In this document: positions 16,652 through 26,174 of the stretch, piece after piece
Position numbering within the stretch: the stretch's first letter is position 1
Layout: the number at the start of each line of letters is the position of its first letter
Origin: TMED27 sp041397865
GTDB taxonomy: Bacteria; Pseudomonadota; Alphaproteobacteria; Micavibrionales; Micavibrionaceae
Direction: 5' to 3'
Assembly: GCA_041397865.1 (NCBI GenBank)
Contig: JAWKVT010000002.1
Coordinates: 434,001 to 498,000 of the forward strand
DNA length: 64,000 bases
Translations under genes and position numbers: made by a program
The notes under the pieces: model-generated
The model's input: only the letters and a program-made list of their open reading frames with translations
What the model was told of the DNA's origin: nothing
Databases searched by the model: none

Positions 16652-19600
16652 TTACGGATCTGCAACATCAAGCACGTAATATTGCGGATCGTTCGCCGCA
16701 GCGCGAGTATTGCGTAACACGATAACATTATTGCCTCTGTGGCTGATGGCGTCATAAACCCATTCATGATCTTCATCAAATTTTGCATCCAGAGATTCCG
16801 TTCTGATGAATGTACCGTCATTGGCAGCTCTGGCCATAACCTGATCCATAAAGGGTGTATCGGCGCTGGCCTGCGTGATCGCTTCAAAATTATTCGGGAC
16901 AAAGCTTGAGCCGTCTTTGTTGTGAACCTGTAAAGCCCATTGTGTTTCCCCGGCTTTCATAACCGCGCGCATTTCCTGCCAGGGGATATTGGAAGAGTTC
17001 GTTGAATCAAAAACGACGCGCTCGACTTTGGCTGTGCCCTGATGGTCGGTGTTATTGTCGTTGCCCGGCAGCATGTCTTTCACCCCTGCGGGCAGAAACT
17101 TGCCATCGCCCTGCCGAACGCTGGCCACAACTCCCGGCAGCCAAAGGGCCAGCAAGGCAAAAATAAACAGCCCCGCCCATTTCGTTCCCGGAACCGTATT
17201 GGTAATCAGCATCGTGCCGAGATAGGCACCGATAAGTCCTCCCCCCCACTTGATGATATCGTCCTTGCCTTCGTAATCCTGTTCAAAGACGCTCCCCCAA
17301 AGGCCGCTGATTCCATGTGCGATGGTATCAACTGCGCCTGAGGCAGTAGGGCTATGGCCCGCCGCGCTCCGGAAAAGGTCCGCAGTCCAGCCCCCTGCCG
17401 AACGCATGAAACTTTGGTCGTTGTTGTTATACAGACTCGCCGGGTTGAAGGCCTGCTGCGCATAGGGCGTACCGCTTCCTTGCGGCGAACTGGATGCGCC
17501 GCCCCCGCCACCCCCTGAATTCTGTCCGGCATTGGGAGCCGGGTTGGGGGTAACAGTGTTGGGTTGCCCGCTCTGGGTTCCGCCGCCGCTTGTGCCGCCC
17601 GCGCCGCTTCCCGGATTCGGTGCGGTATGCCCGCTCGCGCCTTGCGAAACGCCGGCTGTGGGTGTGACGCCCCGCGCCGCATCGAAATAGCGCTGTAAAA
17701 CAACCGGGTCGGTAATGTCCGCATCGTTTTCAGCCAGTTTTTTAATCACAATCGCTGTTTTAGGATGGAACGCGATGCTGTTATCCTCCGGCCCGTTGCG
17801 CGGCACCAGCTTCCCGTTCTCCAGCCTGTATGGCATAAGGGCTTTAAGCGCTTTTTCTTCTGTGATTTCATAGCGATCGCCGAACATGCCCTGTCCGGTC
17901 CATTGATAGGGGATATGGGCATCCGAACGGGTAACGAACCTGAAAGCCGACCCGGCCGTTAAATCAGCAAATTTGAGCTGCCCCTCCAACACGCGCCCGC
18001 CAAGGTCAAGGTCATACCCCAAAGGCGTAATGTTTTCATCATTATACCATTCATAACCGCCCTCAATGGCCGCCGCCGCGAATGCCGGTGCTGCCACAGT
18101 GCCACCGAAGGGGAGCACAAACCTCCCGGTTTCTGTGAGCTTCCATTTGAAAGGGTTGAATGACGGGATATCGTCAATCATCCCAAAGGACGGCCACCTT
18201 ACCATAATTCTTCGCATCTGGGCAAGGCGCGTTTCCTTCCCCAGTTTTTCATCCGTCTCAATCCAGTCTTTACGAAAAACATCGTACCAGCTTTTCTGTT
18301 TTTTATTCTGGTTGAAATTCCATGCATCACTCCCTTCCGCGCGATAATTTTTGGCGCCGCCAAAGTAATAATAGACATGCTGGATCGGTCCCCATTTATA
18401 CCTGTTTTGCACGTAGTTGAAACCTGGAAGTGACAGAGCCGTTTCCCCGAAAAAATAGCGAAGCGGGGAAAGTTTCGCCGTCATAAACCACGGCGCACCA
18501 GAGGGACGGTCTGCCCATTCAAACCCGTAAACATAAGGATAAAGATTTTTAAAAGCCTTGAACTGGTTGGGTCTGTTATTGCCGAACAGCCCTTCCATAA
18601 TTGTGGCTTTTTCGTTTCCTTTTGAAGATGTTCTATACAGGTGGGCGCGCTCGATTATGAGGTCTACCATCTTGGTAAATAATTTATCTGTTCCGTATCG
18701 CGGATTAGCTTCCGCCAATGCTTGCAATTTGCCCGCCGGTGGTATGGTTTGAAAATCTGGAAAATCTGTATCATGCTGTTTTAAGCGGTTCAGATTATCG
18801 AGAGTAAATAAAACGCGGTGGCCAAACCCTTTATCAATAAGGGCAACAGCATTGGAAAAGAAGGTATCGACCGCTTGGGCGTCTGCGTACCAGTCAACCC
18901 CTATCTTTTTTCCGTCTTCATTTCTTTTTGCAATTCTGTCAAGCATCTCGTTTTGCCAGAGATACTCGAAATTTTCTCCATTATCTTTGTCTCCAAGAAA
19001 GCGATATGTAACGGGTTTTGCCATCCATGGGTGGTCGTAACCATAAACGCCCTGATCAATGTTGCGCTCCAGAGAGCGTGGCGATTGTATCCGCGCCATA
19101 TCGCCATTGGGCCAATATCCAGTAAGTCGCGTGTATGATTCATTAGCGATCCAGTTCGCCCGGGACAGCCCGGTGATACTATTGCGAACCTCGTCAAGAT
19201 CCAGCTCTCCTTTTTTAATTCTGTCGAAGTTATGAAGGATTTCCTGCCCGATTTCTCCCTGTGAACCGTCTCTGAGTTCTTTGGTTATTTTTATGAAATC
19301 GGTTAGGGTTTCGATAAGGGCTTCTTTTTGTGCCGCTGTAAGCCCGTAATATTGGGTTGATCTGTCATTGATCTTGTAATCGACCTTTCCCACATGCGCC
19401 CTGAGCGCTTGTAAGTCTGTTTCCGCTTCTTCCAGTGCTTTTACGATTGTTTGATCATGTTTAAGATTGTCGAGAATATTTACAGCGTCTTGTTTTGAGC
19501 CGTTTCTCTCAAGTACAGCCAAAACATCGTCTTGCATTTGATCAATAAAGCCGTTTTGCCGCGTAGCGTATCCGCCGCTGTCCAGTTTAATTTTGCCGTT

Positions 19601-20794
19601 TGAATCCAGTACAGGTTTTCCAGTCAGGCCAAGCTCCGAAAAGCGCTTGTCAATAGCATTGATAACGGGGCGTGTAACGCCCTCTGAACGCACCCACATG
19701 GACCTGAGAGGCACTTTCCATTCTGTGAACAGTTGATAGGGTTTCCAGTTTCTTCTTGCAAAAAACTTTGCCCAGTCCCGTTTATACTCAAATTCCGGCA
19801 GGTCTATTTTTGCTTTGGAAATGTCAATGCCCGGGTCCGGCTGCGCCATTTTCTCGATTTTTATTTCTGAAGCCTTTACACCCGGATCTCTGGAGTAATT
19901 CGGTGTCGCCGCGTTTGATGCCGCGTTCCCTGCTTTTTTACCAAAGGCCTTCCCCGCAGCTCCGGCAATACCACCGCCCACGACGGAAAACCCTGCGCCC
20001 ATCGTGCCGCCGATTGCCGCGGCATAAGCGGTGTTCGCGCCGCTTATGCGGTCTTCCTGAGCCTGCGCGTTATAATCAATGCTCTGCTCTACAGTCACGC
20101 TTTGCAGTGCATTTGAGCCTGCGCCCAATCCAAAGGCCGGTAAAACGGTCTTCGCAATAAATGTTCCGGCTGTTTTGAAGAAGCCTGTTGCGCCCGATGC
20201 TTTGACTACGGCCATACCGCCTTTCGCAATAAACCCGCCGCCAATGGCGTTGATCGGGTCAAGTATTCCCCATTTAAGGCCATGAAGGAGGCCCATGGCT
20301 GTCCAGTCTTTTGCATCATATGCATCACCAATATATTTATAGGCATCTTGAATATGCTGAGGCGCATTGGAGTTTTCCCATGCGTTCCAACCGCCCTTCA
20401 CAGAGTTGATTTTAACCGCACGCATATGGCTCATGGCCCATTCGGTGAGGTCTTCATTGCTTTTTGTCGGTGCGCCGGGCCAGGGCTTGCCTTCTTTCGC
20501 CTCATAAACAATTCTGGCGGCTCTGAGGAAATCCGTGTCCTGCGCAAGAACATCATCCTTCAAATCATTGTGGAAAAGGGAATCCCAAAAACCCAGCTCT
20601 TTTTCAAAGATTGTCGCCTTATAACCCTTTTGTTTCCAGTATTCAGCCCTGTTGGTTTCATATAGCTCGGGGCTGTCGGCCTGGATGGAACCCCCGCGCG
20701 CACCGGCCTGAGGCGGAACGGAATAACCCGGCGCAAACGCACCCGGTGTAACCGTACTGCTGCTGTTCCATGGATATACTGCGGCTCCCGCCAT
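16652..20794 (-). CDS. Giant 1380-residue membrane-associated protein of unknown function
   Basis: No family is firmly recognised. Layout: residues 1-45 low complexity; about 45-170 a soluble part rich in Trp and Tyr; about 171-288 a long Gly/Ala-rich hydrophobic stretch (GILDPINAIGGGFIAKGGMA and AAAIGGTMGAGFSVVGGGIA); about 330-1040 a large soluble region with a helical part near 450-520; about 1042-1112 a Gly/Ser/Pro/Asn linker; about 1185-1230 two membrane helices (LFIFALLALWLPGVV); and a C-terminal module from about 1255 related to the two small downstream proteins. The combination of a DP-containing helix and an alternating Gly/Ala hydrophobic stretch recalls phage internal virion (large polyvalent) proteins, which is a weak likeness. 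GAGGG stands eight bases before the ATG at 20794. Confidence 0.7.
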   Translation of the reverse strand: MAGAAVYPWNSSSTVTPGAFAPGYSVPPQAGARGGSIQADSPELYETNRAEYWKQKGYKATIFEKELGFWDSLFHNDLKDDVLAQDTDFLRAARIVYEAKEGKPWPGAPTKSNEDLTEWAMSHMRAVKINSVKGGWNAWENSNAPQHIQDAYKYIGDAYDAKDWTAMGLLHGLKWGILDPINAIGGGFIAKGGMAVVKASGATGFFKTAGTFIAKTVLPAFGLGAGSNALQSVTVEQSIDYNAQAQEDRISGANTAYAAAIGGTMGAGFSVVGGGIAGAAGKAFGKKAGNAASNAATPNYSRDPGVKASEIKIEKMAQPDPGIDISKAKIDLPEFEYKRDWAKFFARRNWKPYQLFTEWKVPLRSMWVRSEGVTRPVINAIDKRFSELGLTGKPVLDSNGKIKLDSGGYATRQNGFIDQMQDDVLAVLERNGSKQDAVNILDNLKHDQTIVKALEEAETDLQALRAHVGKVDYKINDRSTQYYGLTAAQKEALIETLTDFIKITKELRDGSQGEIGQEILHNFDRIKKGELDLDEVRNSITGLSRANWIANESYTRLTGYWPNGDMARIQSPRSLERNIDQGVYGYDHPWMAKPVTYRFLGDKDNGENFEYLWQNEMLDRIAKRNEDGKKIGVDWYADAQAVDTFFSNAVALIDKGFGHRVLFTLDNLNRLKQHDTDFPDFQTIPPAGKLQALAEANPRYGTDKLFTKMVDLIIERAHLYRTSSKGNEKATIMEGLFGNNRPNQFKAFKNLYPYVYGFEWADRPSGAPWFMTAKLSPLRYFFGETALSLPGFNYVQNRYKWGPIQHVYYYFGGAKNYRAEGSDAWNFNQNKKQKSWYDVFRKDWIETDEKLGKETRLAQMRRIMVRWPSFGMIDDIPSFNPFKWKLTETGRFVLPFGGTVAAPAFAAAAIEGGYEWYNDENITPLGYDLDLGGRVLEGQLKFADLTAGSAFRFVTRSDAHIPYQWTGQGMFGDRYEITEEKALKALMPYRLENGKLVPRNGPEDNSIAFHPKTAIVIKKLAENDADITDPVVLQRYFDAARGVTPTAGVSQGASGHTAPNPGSGAGGTSGGGTQSGQPNTVTPNPAPNAGQNSGGGGGGASSSPQGSGTPYAQQAFNPASLYNNNDQSFMRSAGGWTADLFRSAAGHSPTASGAVDTIAHGISGLWGSVFEQDYEGKDDIIKWGGGLIGAYLGTMLITNTVPGTKWAGLFIFALLALWLPGVVASVRQGDGKFLPAGVKDMLPGNDNNTDHQGTAKVERVVFDSTNSSNIPWQEMRAVMKAGETQWALQVHNKDGSSFVPNNFEAITQASADTPFMDQVMARAANDGTFIRTESLDAKFDEDHEWVYDAISHRGNNVIVLRNTRAAANDPQYYVLDVADP

Positions 20795-20878
20795 ATTAAA
20801 CACCCTCTATTGTGTTACCGTTTATCCTCTTTGCCCTTTTGGGCTTTTTCTTATGCATGCGGCTTTTCGCCGCTTTCC

Positions 20879-21148
20879 TTATATATACGGTTCCGGCCTC
20901 GGCTCCGGTGCGTCGCCTTGACCAAACCCGAAAACATTGCTTGCAATAGACAGAGCCAGCCCGCCTACACCGGCTATTGTTCCGGCCTTCGCCGCGTTCC
21001 CCGGCGCATTAAACAAACCGCTAAAAAAACCGCCGCTGCCCATCTGCATAACCAGAAAAAGCAAAGTGCCGACAATCGCCGCTGTCTTCCACGGGTTGTT
21101 GGCCATGAAATCCGTAACGCTTTTTCCAAAATTCTCACCTAGGCTCAT
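20879..21148 (-). CDS. Small hydrophobic protein, 89 residues
   Basis: The first gene of the block leading into the 1380-residue protein gene. It has two hydrophobic stretches, TAAIVGTLLFLVMQMGSGGF and AGTIAGVGGLALSIASNVFG, separated by a Gly/Asn turn, and an acidic proline-rich tail (DAPEPRPEPYI). No family is recognised; its Gly-rich helices resemble those of its giant neighbour. The spacer of 84 bases to the next gene (20795-20878) contains two short hairpins, GCGGC/GCCGC and GCCC/GGGC, without a T-run in the direction of transcription. Confidence 0.65.
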   Translation of the reverse strand: MSLGENFGKSVTDFMANNPWKTAAIVGTLLFLVMQMGSGGFFSGLFNAPGNAAKAGTIAGVGGLALSIASNVFGFGQGDAPEPRPEPYI

Positions 21149-21358
21149 ATATCTTTCGCTTCTCTATAAGCTGCCGCAAACCGACGCTTTTATTATTCTT
21201 TCCGAAGATATGAAGGGGGGATTTCCGGCGTAAATGCCTCTATGAAACCGGTTCTTGCATACCCTCTTATAAGCGCTGGATATCGGGCTTCTTTAAATGC
21301 AGGCCTTCTTATCCAGCTATGACACCGGATCGCTCCTGTGCCTTTTACTTAACCCTAT

Positions 21359-21388
21359 GATATAGAGGCCGTATTAACAAAAAGTTAA
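21359..21388 (-). promoter_or_regulatory. CtrA-type box with -10 element before the giant-protein operon
   Basis: TTAACAAAAAGTTAA at 21374-21388 is a perfect TTAA-N7-TTAA. On the minus strand nine bases separate it from TATATC (21364-21359), a fair -10 element, leaving a leader of about 200 bases before the ATG at 21148. The 378-base gap 21149-21526 otherwise holds the purH terminator and no open frame that I can support. Confidence 0.6.
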
Positions 21389-21463
21389 AAACGCCGTAAA
21401 TTTTGACAAAAAGTGAGGGGTTACAGGGGGTCTTCAAGGAAATGAGGTTATGTGAGGCGCAGC

Positions 21464-21490
21464 AAAAAAGCCGCGAGGAGGGGGCGGCTT
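21464..21490 (-). terminator. Intrinsic terminator after purH
   Basis: On the minus strand a 7-bp stem, AAGCCGC (21490-21484) with GCGGCTT (21474-21468), a nine-base loop and a T-run continuing to 21464. It lies 36 bases beyond the purH stop and separates the che-purH genes from the giant-protein operon. Confidence 0.85.
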
Positions 21491-21526
21491 AAATATAAAA
21501 AATCAATAGATTAAACGATGGACGCC

Positions 21527-23158
21527 CTAATGGCGGAAATGGCGCATGCCGGTCATAACCATGGCCAGCCCGCGGGCATTCGCTGCGTCTATAACCTCGT
21601 CGTCACGGATAGAGCCGCCCGGTTGAATGACCGCGCTCACGCCCGCTTCCGCCGCGCTGATAAGCCCGTCCGCAAACGGGAAGAACGCATCCGAGGCCAC
21701 CACAGAACCTTTAGCCAGCGGCGTATCAAGCCCCAAAGCCTCCGCCGCATCCGCAGATTTTCTCGCCGCAATCCGCGCAGAATCAAGGCGGCTCATCTGC
21801 CCCGCGCCGATACCTACGGTCGCCCCGTTTTTCGCATAAATGATCGCGTTTGATTTTACATGCTTGGCCACGCGGAACGCAAAGAGCAGGTCTTTCATCT
21901 CCTCCGCCGTGGGTTCCCGGTCGGTCACAACGCGGAGATCACTTTCGGCGATATGCCCGGTATCGGAATCCTGAACCAGAAGGCCCCCGGCCACGCGCGT
22001 GACCATCCGGCGCTTTTGGTTCATATCGGGCAATCCCCCGGTGGTCAGGACGCGGATATTCTTTTTTGTTTTCAAAAGCTCAAGCGCATCGCTTTCAACA
22101 TCGGGCGCAATAATCACTTCACAGAATTTCTGGATGATCGCCTCCGCCGTCTCTCTGTTCAACGTCCGGTTCAGCGCGATAATCCCGCCAAACGCACTGA
22201 CAGGATCACAGGTAAAAGCCTTGTTATAGGCGCTCAGCGTATCGCTCGCCACGGCGACCCCGCATGGGTTGGCATGTTTGATAATCGCCACTGCCGGGCC
22301 GTCAAATTCTGAGACAAGCTCAAACGCCGCATCCGTATCATTGATGTTGTTATAGGAAAGCTCTTTGCCCTGAAGTTGCGCTGCATGCGCCACGCCGGGC
22401 CGGGTCGAGCCGTCCACAGTATAAAGCGCCGCGCTTTGATGCGGGTTTTCGCCATAGCGCAAGGTCTGCTTCAAACTGCCGGAAAAGCTGATCCGGCGGG
22501 GATACCCGTAATCAGTATCCATCTGCGAGACAAACCAACTCGCAATGCTGGAATCATATGTCGCCGTAAGGGCGTAAGCCGTGGCCGCCAAGCGCTTACG
22601 GGTCTTGTAGGTCACCGCGCCCTCATGAGCCTCCATATCCTCAAGGACACGCCCGTAATCCTGCGGATCGGTAATCACCGCCACAAATTCGTGGTTTTTT
22701 GCGGCTGCGCGGATCATCGCCGGACCGCCAATATCAATATTTTCAATGCACTCTTCAAACCCCTTGCCGCTTTGCACTGTCTCAACAAAGGGATAGAGAT
22801 TGACAACAACCATATCAATATCGCTGATCCCGTTATCGTCCATTGCCTTCACATGCGCATCGTCGCTGCGCCGCGCTAAAATACCGCCGTGGATTGTGGG
22901 ATGAAGCGTTTTGACCCGCCCGTCCATAATCTCCGGGAAGCCGGTATGCTCTGACACGTCTTTAACCGCAATGCCCGCATCCTTCAGCATCTTCGCCGTC
23001 CCGCCAGTGGAGAGGATCTCCACGCCGTAACCCGTAAGCCTCCGCGCAAAGTCTTCAATTCCATCCTTATCGGACGCTGAAATCAAGGCACGCTTAACCT
23101 TAACGGCGCGTGGATCGCGGATGATTTGCTGTTCTGGCGAGGAGGCTTTAGCACTCAT
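21527..23158 (-). CDS. purH: Bifunctional AICAR formyltransferase / IMP cyclohydrolase
   Basis: A 543-residue enzyme of the last two steps of purine synthesis. The N-terminal cyclohydrolase domain is seen as KRALISASDKDGIEDFARRL, LSTGGTAKMLKDAGI and GRVKTLHPTIHGGILARR. The C-terminal transformylase domain contains LRYGENPHQSAALY, AIIKHANPCGVAVA, GIGAGQMSRLDSARIA and DAFFPFADGLISAAEAG, all intact. It starts 56 bases after the cheR stop and may be transcribed from the che operon as well as from its own promoter; I see no clear promoter in the gap. Confidence 0.98.
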   Translation of the reverse strand: MSAKASSPEQQIIRDPRAVKVKRALISASDKDGIEDFARRLTGYGVEILSTGGTAKMLKDAGIAVKDVSEHTGFPEIMDGRVKTLHPTIHGGILARRSDDAHVKAMDDNGISDIDMVVVNLYPFVETVQSGKGFEECIENIDIGGPAMIRAAAKNHEFVAVITDPQDYGRVLEDMEAHEGAVTYKTRKRLAATAYALTATYDSSIASWFVSQMDTDYGYPRRISFSGSLKQTLRYGENPHQSAALYTVDGSTRPGVAHAAQLQGKELSYNNINDTDAAFELVSEFDGPAVAIIKHANPCGVAVASDTLSAYNKAFTCDPVSAFGGIIALNRTLNRETAEAIIQKFCEVIIAPDVESDALELLKTKKNIRVLTTGGLPDMNQKRRMVTRVAGGLLVQDSDTGHIAESDLRVVTDREPTAEEMKDLLFAFRVAKHVKSNAIIYAKNGATVGIGAGQMSRLDSARIAARKSADAAEALGLDTPLAKGSVVASDAFFPFADGLISAAEAGVSAVIQPGGSIRDDEVIDAANARGLAMVMTGMRHFRH

Positions 23159-23214
23159 AATACGGCTCTTCTATAATATTGAAACGAAAGGCCTGTTTAA
23201 GCGTTTTAAAGGGT

Positions 23215-24075
23215 TTAGGCAAGAGCCTGCGCCGATGTTTCTTGCTGTTTTTGTAAATGTATACTGCCTTCCGAGGCGTAAAGGCCGCGCTTATCCGGAA
23301 CCGGTTTAAAGGCTTCGGTAATGCCCAGAACCGTCTCCGCGCCGCCAAGGAACAAAAAGCCGTCTTTTTCAAGTTGAACGGCCATGTTTTCCAAAACACC
23401 GCCCTTTGTAATCTCGTCAAAATAAATCAAAACATTCCGGCAGAAAATGACGTCAAACATACCAAGCTTGCTCATAGGCTCAAGGAGGTTAAAATAATCG
23501 TATTTCACCATCCGTTTAATTTCGTCGTTGATCTGCCATTTATCGCCATCTTGCGTAAAATACTTCATCAGAAACTGGATAGGCAATCCGCGTTGCACCT
23601 CAAATTGCGTATATTTCCCTTCGCGCGCCTGATCGAGGATATCATTGGAAATATCACTCGCATAAATTTCAAAGCTCCATCCCGGAAACTCTGCTGCCGC
23701 TTCTTTTAACAACATAGCTAGCGTATAAGGCTCTTGCCCGCTGGAAGCTGCCGCGCACCATATACGTACTTTCTTTCTAGAGCCACGGGCGTTTTTCATG
23801 TAAGCCAGAACTGTGTCTTTAAAGGTCTCAAACGGACGCGAATCGCGGAAAAACGACGTTTCATTTGTCGTCATCGCTTCAATAATATCAATAACAAGCG
23901 CAGGGTCCGGAACACCCTGCAACGCCATCGTCATGGCATCAAGCGATTCAAATCCCCATTTTTTAGCAATAGGGTTAAGCCGCGATTCAAGCAGATAAGA
24001 CTTATCCTGAGTAAGGACAAGCCCGGACCTTTCTTTCAACAGGTCTTTATAGAGGTCAAAATCTGTGATCTTCAT
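23215..24075 (-). CDS. cheR: Chemotaxis protein methyltransferase CheR
   Basis: A 286-residue S-adenosylmethionine-dependent enzyme that methylates glutamates of chemoreceptors. The N-terminal helical domain starts ITDFDLYKDLLKERSGLVLT. The methyltransferase core shows TTNETSFFRDSRPFETFKDT, RIWCAAASSGQEPYTLAMLL (SAM binding), IYASDISNDILDQAREGKYT, MFDVIFCRNVLIYFDEITKG and GFLFLGGAETVLGITEAFKP. The C-terminus lacks the receptor-tethering pentapeptide-binding extras. It begins four bases after the cheB stop. No chemoreceptor gene lies in the window. Confidence 0.97.
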   Translation of the reverse strand: MKITDFDLYKDLLKERSGLVLTQDKSYLLESRLNPIAKKWGFESLDAMTMALQGVPDPALVIDIIEAMTTNETSFFRDSRPFETFKDTVLAYMKNARGSRKKVRIWCAAASSGQEPYTLAMLLKEAAAEFPGWSFEIYASDISNDILDQAREGKYTQFEVQRGLPIQFLMKYFTQDGDKWQINDEIKRMVKYDYFNLLEPMSKLGMFDVIFCRNVLIYFDEITKGGVLENMAVQLEKDGFLFLGGAETVLGITEAFKPVPDKRGLYASEGSIHLQKQQETSAQALA

Positions 24076-24079
24076 AATA

Positions 24080-25177
24080 TTACCCCATCACGGCCTTTCT
24101 GACATATGGTCCTATTTCATTTAATGGCAGGACACTGGTGCAATGTCCGGCTTTCGCAACCGCGCCGGGCATACCCCAGACCACGCTTGTTTTTTCATCT
24201 TGCGCCACCAGTTGTCCGCCGCGCTCCGCCAGAAGCTTTCCGCCGATATGGCCGTCATTGCCCATACCTGTCAGGATAAGGCCGAAAACTTTATGGTCGA
24301 ACAAATCTATAACGCTGCGAAGCATGGGTTCTACAGAAGGTTTGCAGTAATTTTCGGGAGGGCCGTTGTCGATTTGGATCTTCAGCGCCGTCCCGTCTCT
24401 GACAATTTTCATGTAAAAACTGCCGGGCGCAACATAAAGATGACCGCTTTCAACTCGCATCCCTTCGGCGCCTTCGTGAGAGGGCACACCTGTTTGCTGC
24501 GTAATATGTTCCGCCAGAATTTTGGTAAATGTTGCAGGCATGTGCTGTGTCAGCACCATAGGAATATCAAAACCCTGAAAACTTTTAACAACCTCGAATA
24601 AAGCGTTCGGGCCGCCGGTCGAAGATCCGATAGCCAGAATGGCAGGTTTGCCCCTGTAAACCTCCGGACCGTTGCGCAAAGTGATATTAGCCGAAGTAGT
24701 CGGCGCTGGGGCAGAGGGCGTTGCGGCAGGTTGGTCCTGACTGGCTGTACGCTCCTCTTCAGGAACAAGAGTTTTTATAAGGCGCAGCAGGTTTTGCTGA
24801 AACGCTGAACCCTCCCCTACGCCCTGAGCGCTCGATGGTTTTACAATACATTCCACAGCGCCCAGAGAAAGAGCTTTCAGCGTAACATCCGCGCCGCTTT
24901 CGGTAAGGGAGGAAAACATAATCACTTTCGAATGCGGGCTGGCTTCTAATACTTTCGGCAGCGCCGTCAAACCATCCATGACCGGCATTTCAATATCAAG
25001 GATAATAATATGAGGCTGGTGTCTTTGGGCCGCGCTAACGGCCATTTCACCATTCGCAACCGACGCCGTAATCTCGATGTGCGGATCGGATTCAAGAATC
25101 CGGCTGAGCGCACCGCGAATAACGGCAGAATCGTCAGCCAGCAAAATATGAATTTTTTTGGAAGAAGAATTACTCAT
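24080..25177 (-). CDS. cheB: Chemotaxis methylesterase CheB
   Basis: A 365-residue receptor methylesterase and glutamine deamidase. The receiver domain occupies residues 1-125: LLADDSAVIRGALSRIL, phospho-acceptor Asp in IIILDIEMPVMDGLTALPKV, and the conserved Lys in VECIVKPSSAQG. A Pro/Ala/Thr linker follows. The esterase domain has the catalytic Ser in IGSSTGGPNALFEVV, the His in LTQHMPATFTKILAEH and the Asp in GMGNDGHIGGKLLAERGG. It lies 34 bases downstream of cheY and directly ahead of cheR in the same transcript. Confidence 0.98.
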   Translation of the reverse strand: MSNSSSKKIHILLADDSAVIRGALSRILESDPHIEITASVANGEMAVSAAQRHQPHIIILDIEMPVMDGLTALPKVLEASPHSKVIMFSSLTESGADVTLKALSLGAVECIVKPSSAQGVGEGSAFQQNLLRLIKTLVPEEERTASQDQPAATPSAPAPTTSANITLRNGPEVYRGKPAILAIGSSTGGPNALFEVVKSFQGFDIPMVLTQHMPATFTKILAEHITQQTGVPSHEGAEGMRVESGHLYVAPGSFYMKIVRDGTALKIQIDNGPPENYCKPSVEPMLRSVIDLFDHKVFGLILTGMGNDGHIGGKLLAERGGQLVAQDEKTSVVWGMPGAVAKAGHCTSVLPLNEIGPYVRKAVMG

Positions 25178-25211
25178 TATACGAAGCCGGGTGATCTTTC
25201 TTAAAGTTAAA

Positions 25212-25589
25212 TTAGTCGGAGCTTCCTAGCAGACCGATTTGCGTGAATTTGGATTCAATAATCTCGCTGTCAAAAGGCTTCATGATATACTCATCCGCGC
25301 CCGCCTGTATGGCGCGCTGTATGTGGTTCATATCATTTTCAGTCGTGCAGAATATAACTTTAGGTTTCGTCCCGCCATCCATCTGGCGCAGTTTTTCCAG
25401 AAATTCAATACCGCTCATGACAGGCATATTCCAGTCCAGCAAAATAGCATCGGGCATAGAACCCTGACAGGCTTCATAAGCTTTCTGCCCGTCTTCCGCC
25501 TCTTCACAGGAAAAGCCAAGATCCTCAGCAATACGCCGCGCAACCTTACGCACAACGCGGCTATCATCAACAATAAGACAAGACTTCAT
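25212..25589 (-). CDS. cheY: Chemotaxis response regulator CheY
   Basis: A 125-residue single-domain receiver that carries the signal from CheA to the flagellar motor. The acidic pocket is seen in LIVDDSRVVRKVARRIAEDL, the phospho-acceptor Asp in ILLDWNMPVMSGIEFLEKLR, the Thr in IFCTTENDMNHIQRAI and the Lys in GADEYIMKPFDSEII. It is followed by cheB and cheR. It has its own CtrA-type promoter region, so it can be expressed apart from cheA and cheW. Confidence 0.95.
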   Translation of the reverse strand: MKSCLIVDDSRVVRKVARRIAEDLGFSCEEAEDGQKAYEACQGSMPDAILLDWNMPVMSGIEFLEKLRQMDGGTKPKVIFCTTENDMNHIQRAIQAGADEYIMKPFDSEIIESKFTQIGLLGSSD

Positions 25590-25627
25590 AAAACGGCTCT
25601 CCCCCCTCAGGTCATCAAATACGACTT

Positions 25628-25660
25628 ATTATGTCCTCACGAACGTTAAAAGTCATTTAA
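25628..25660 (-). promoter_or_regulatory. CtrA-type box with -10 element before cheY
   Basis: A perfect TTAA-N7-TTAA at 25646-25660 in the gap between cheW and cheY. On the minus strand, twelve bases further on, lies CATAAT (25633-25628), a good -10 element, about 40 bases before the cheY ATG. Confidence 0.6.
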
Positions 25661-25682
25661 AAACTGCATATTTATACAACAG

Positions 25683-26174
25683 TTATGAATGAACGGTGCT
25701 AACGAATTTGGGAACATCCAAAATAATAAGAAGTTCCTCGTCAAGACGGTAAATGCCTGAGGATATCTCTCTCCAAAGGGGGTCAAGTGTAGCCGGTGTA
25801 GTTTCAAAGTTTTCGTCGCTAAGTTTTAGCACGTCACCAACCTCGTCAATGATAAGGCTGTAAAGCTCATGCTCATGCTCGACAACAACGCCCATATCGG
25901 GTTTTTGTGTTTTGGAACGCGGGTCGATCCCAAGACGCCGCCGCACATCAATGGCTGTAACGATACGTCCGCGTAGATTCAAGGAACCTGCGACCTCTCG
26001 CGGAGCCAAGGGAACGGTCGTAACGCGCTGTTCTCCAAGCACATCCTGCACCTGTAAAATAGGAATGCCGAAGCGTTGCCCGGCGATAATAATCGTTAAA
26101 AACTCTTTCGATTGAAGCCCCTCATGCAAGGAGTCGATGTTTTTATGATCCAATGTGTCTACAGCGGCATTCAT
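25683..26174 (-). CDS. cheW: Chemotaxis adaptor CheW
   Basis: A 163-residue adaptor that links receptors to the CheA kinase. The CheW beta-barrel pattern is complete: EFLTIIIAGQRFGIPILQVQ, VTTVPLAPREVAGSLNLRGR, IVTAIDVRRRLGI, GVVVEHEHELYSLIIDEVGD and GIYRLDEELLIILDVPKFV. The ATG overlaps the cheA stop by four bases (ATGA), so the pair is co-translated. Confidence 0.97.
   Translation of the reverse strand: MNAAVDTLDHKNIDSLHEGLQSKEFLTIIIAGQRFGIPILQVQDVLGEQRVTTVPLAPREVAGSLNLRGRIVTAIDVRRRLGIDPRSKTQKPDMGVVVEHEHELYSLIIDEVGDVLKLSDENFETTPATLDPLWREISSGIYRLDEELLIILDVPKFVSTVHS

Noticed and set aside
20810..20850. GCCC/GGGC hairpin with a T-run on the plus strand
   Set aside because: It reads as a terminator only on the plus strand, where no gene ends nearby.
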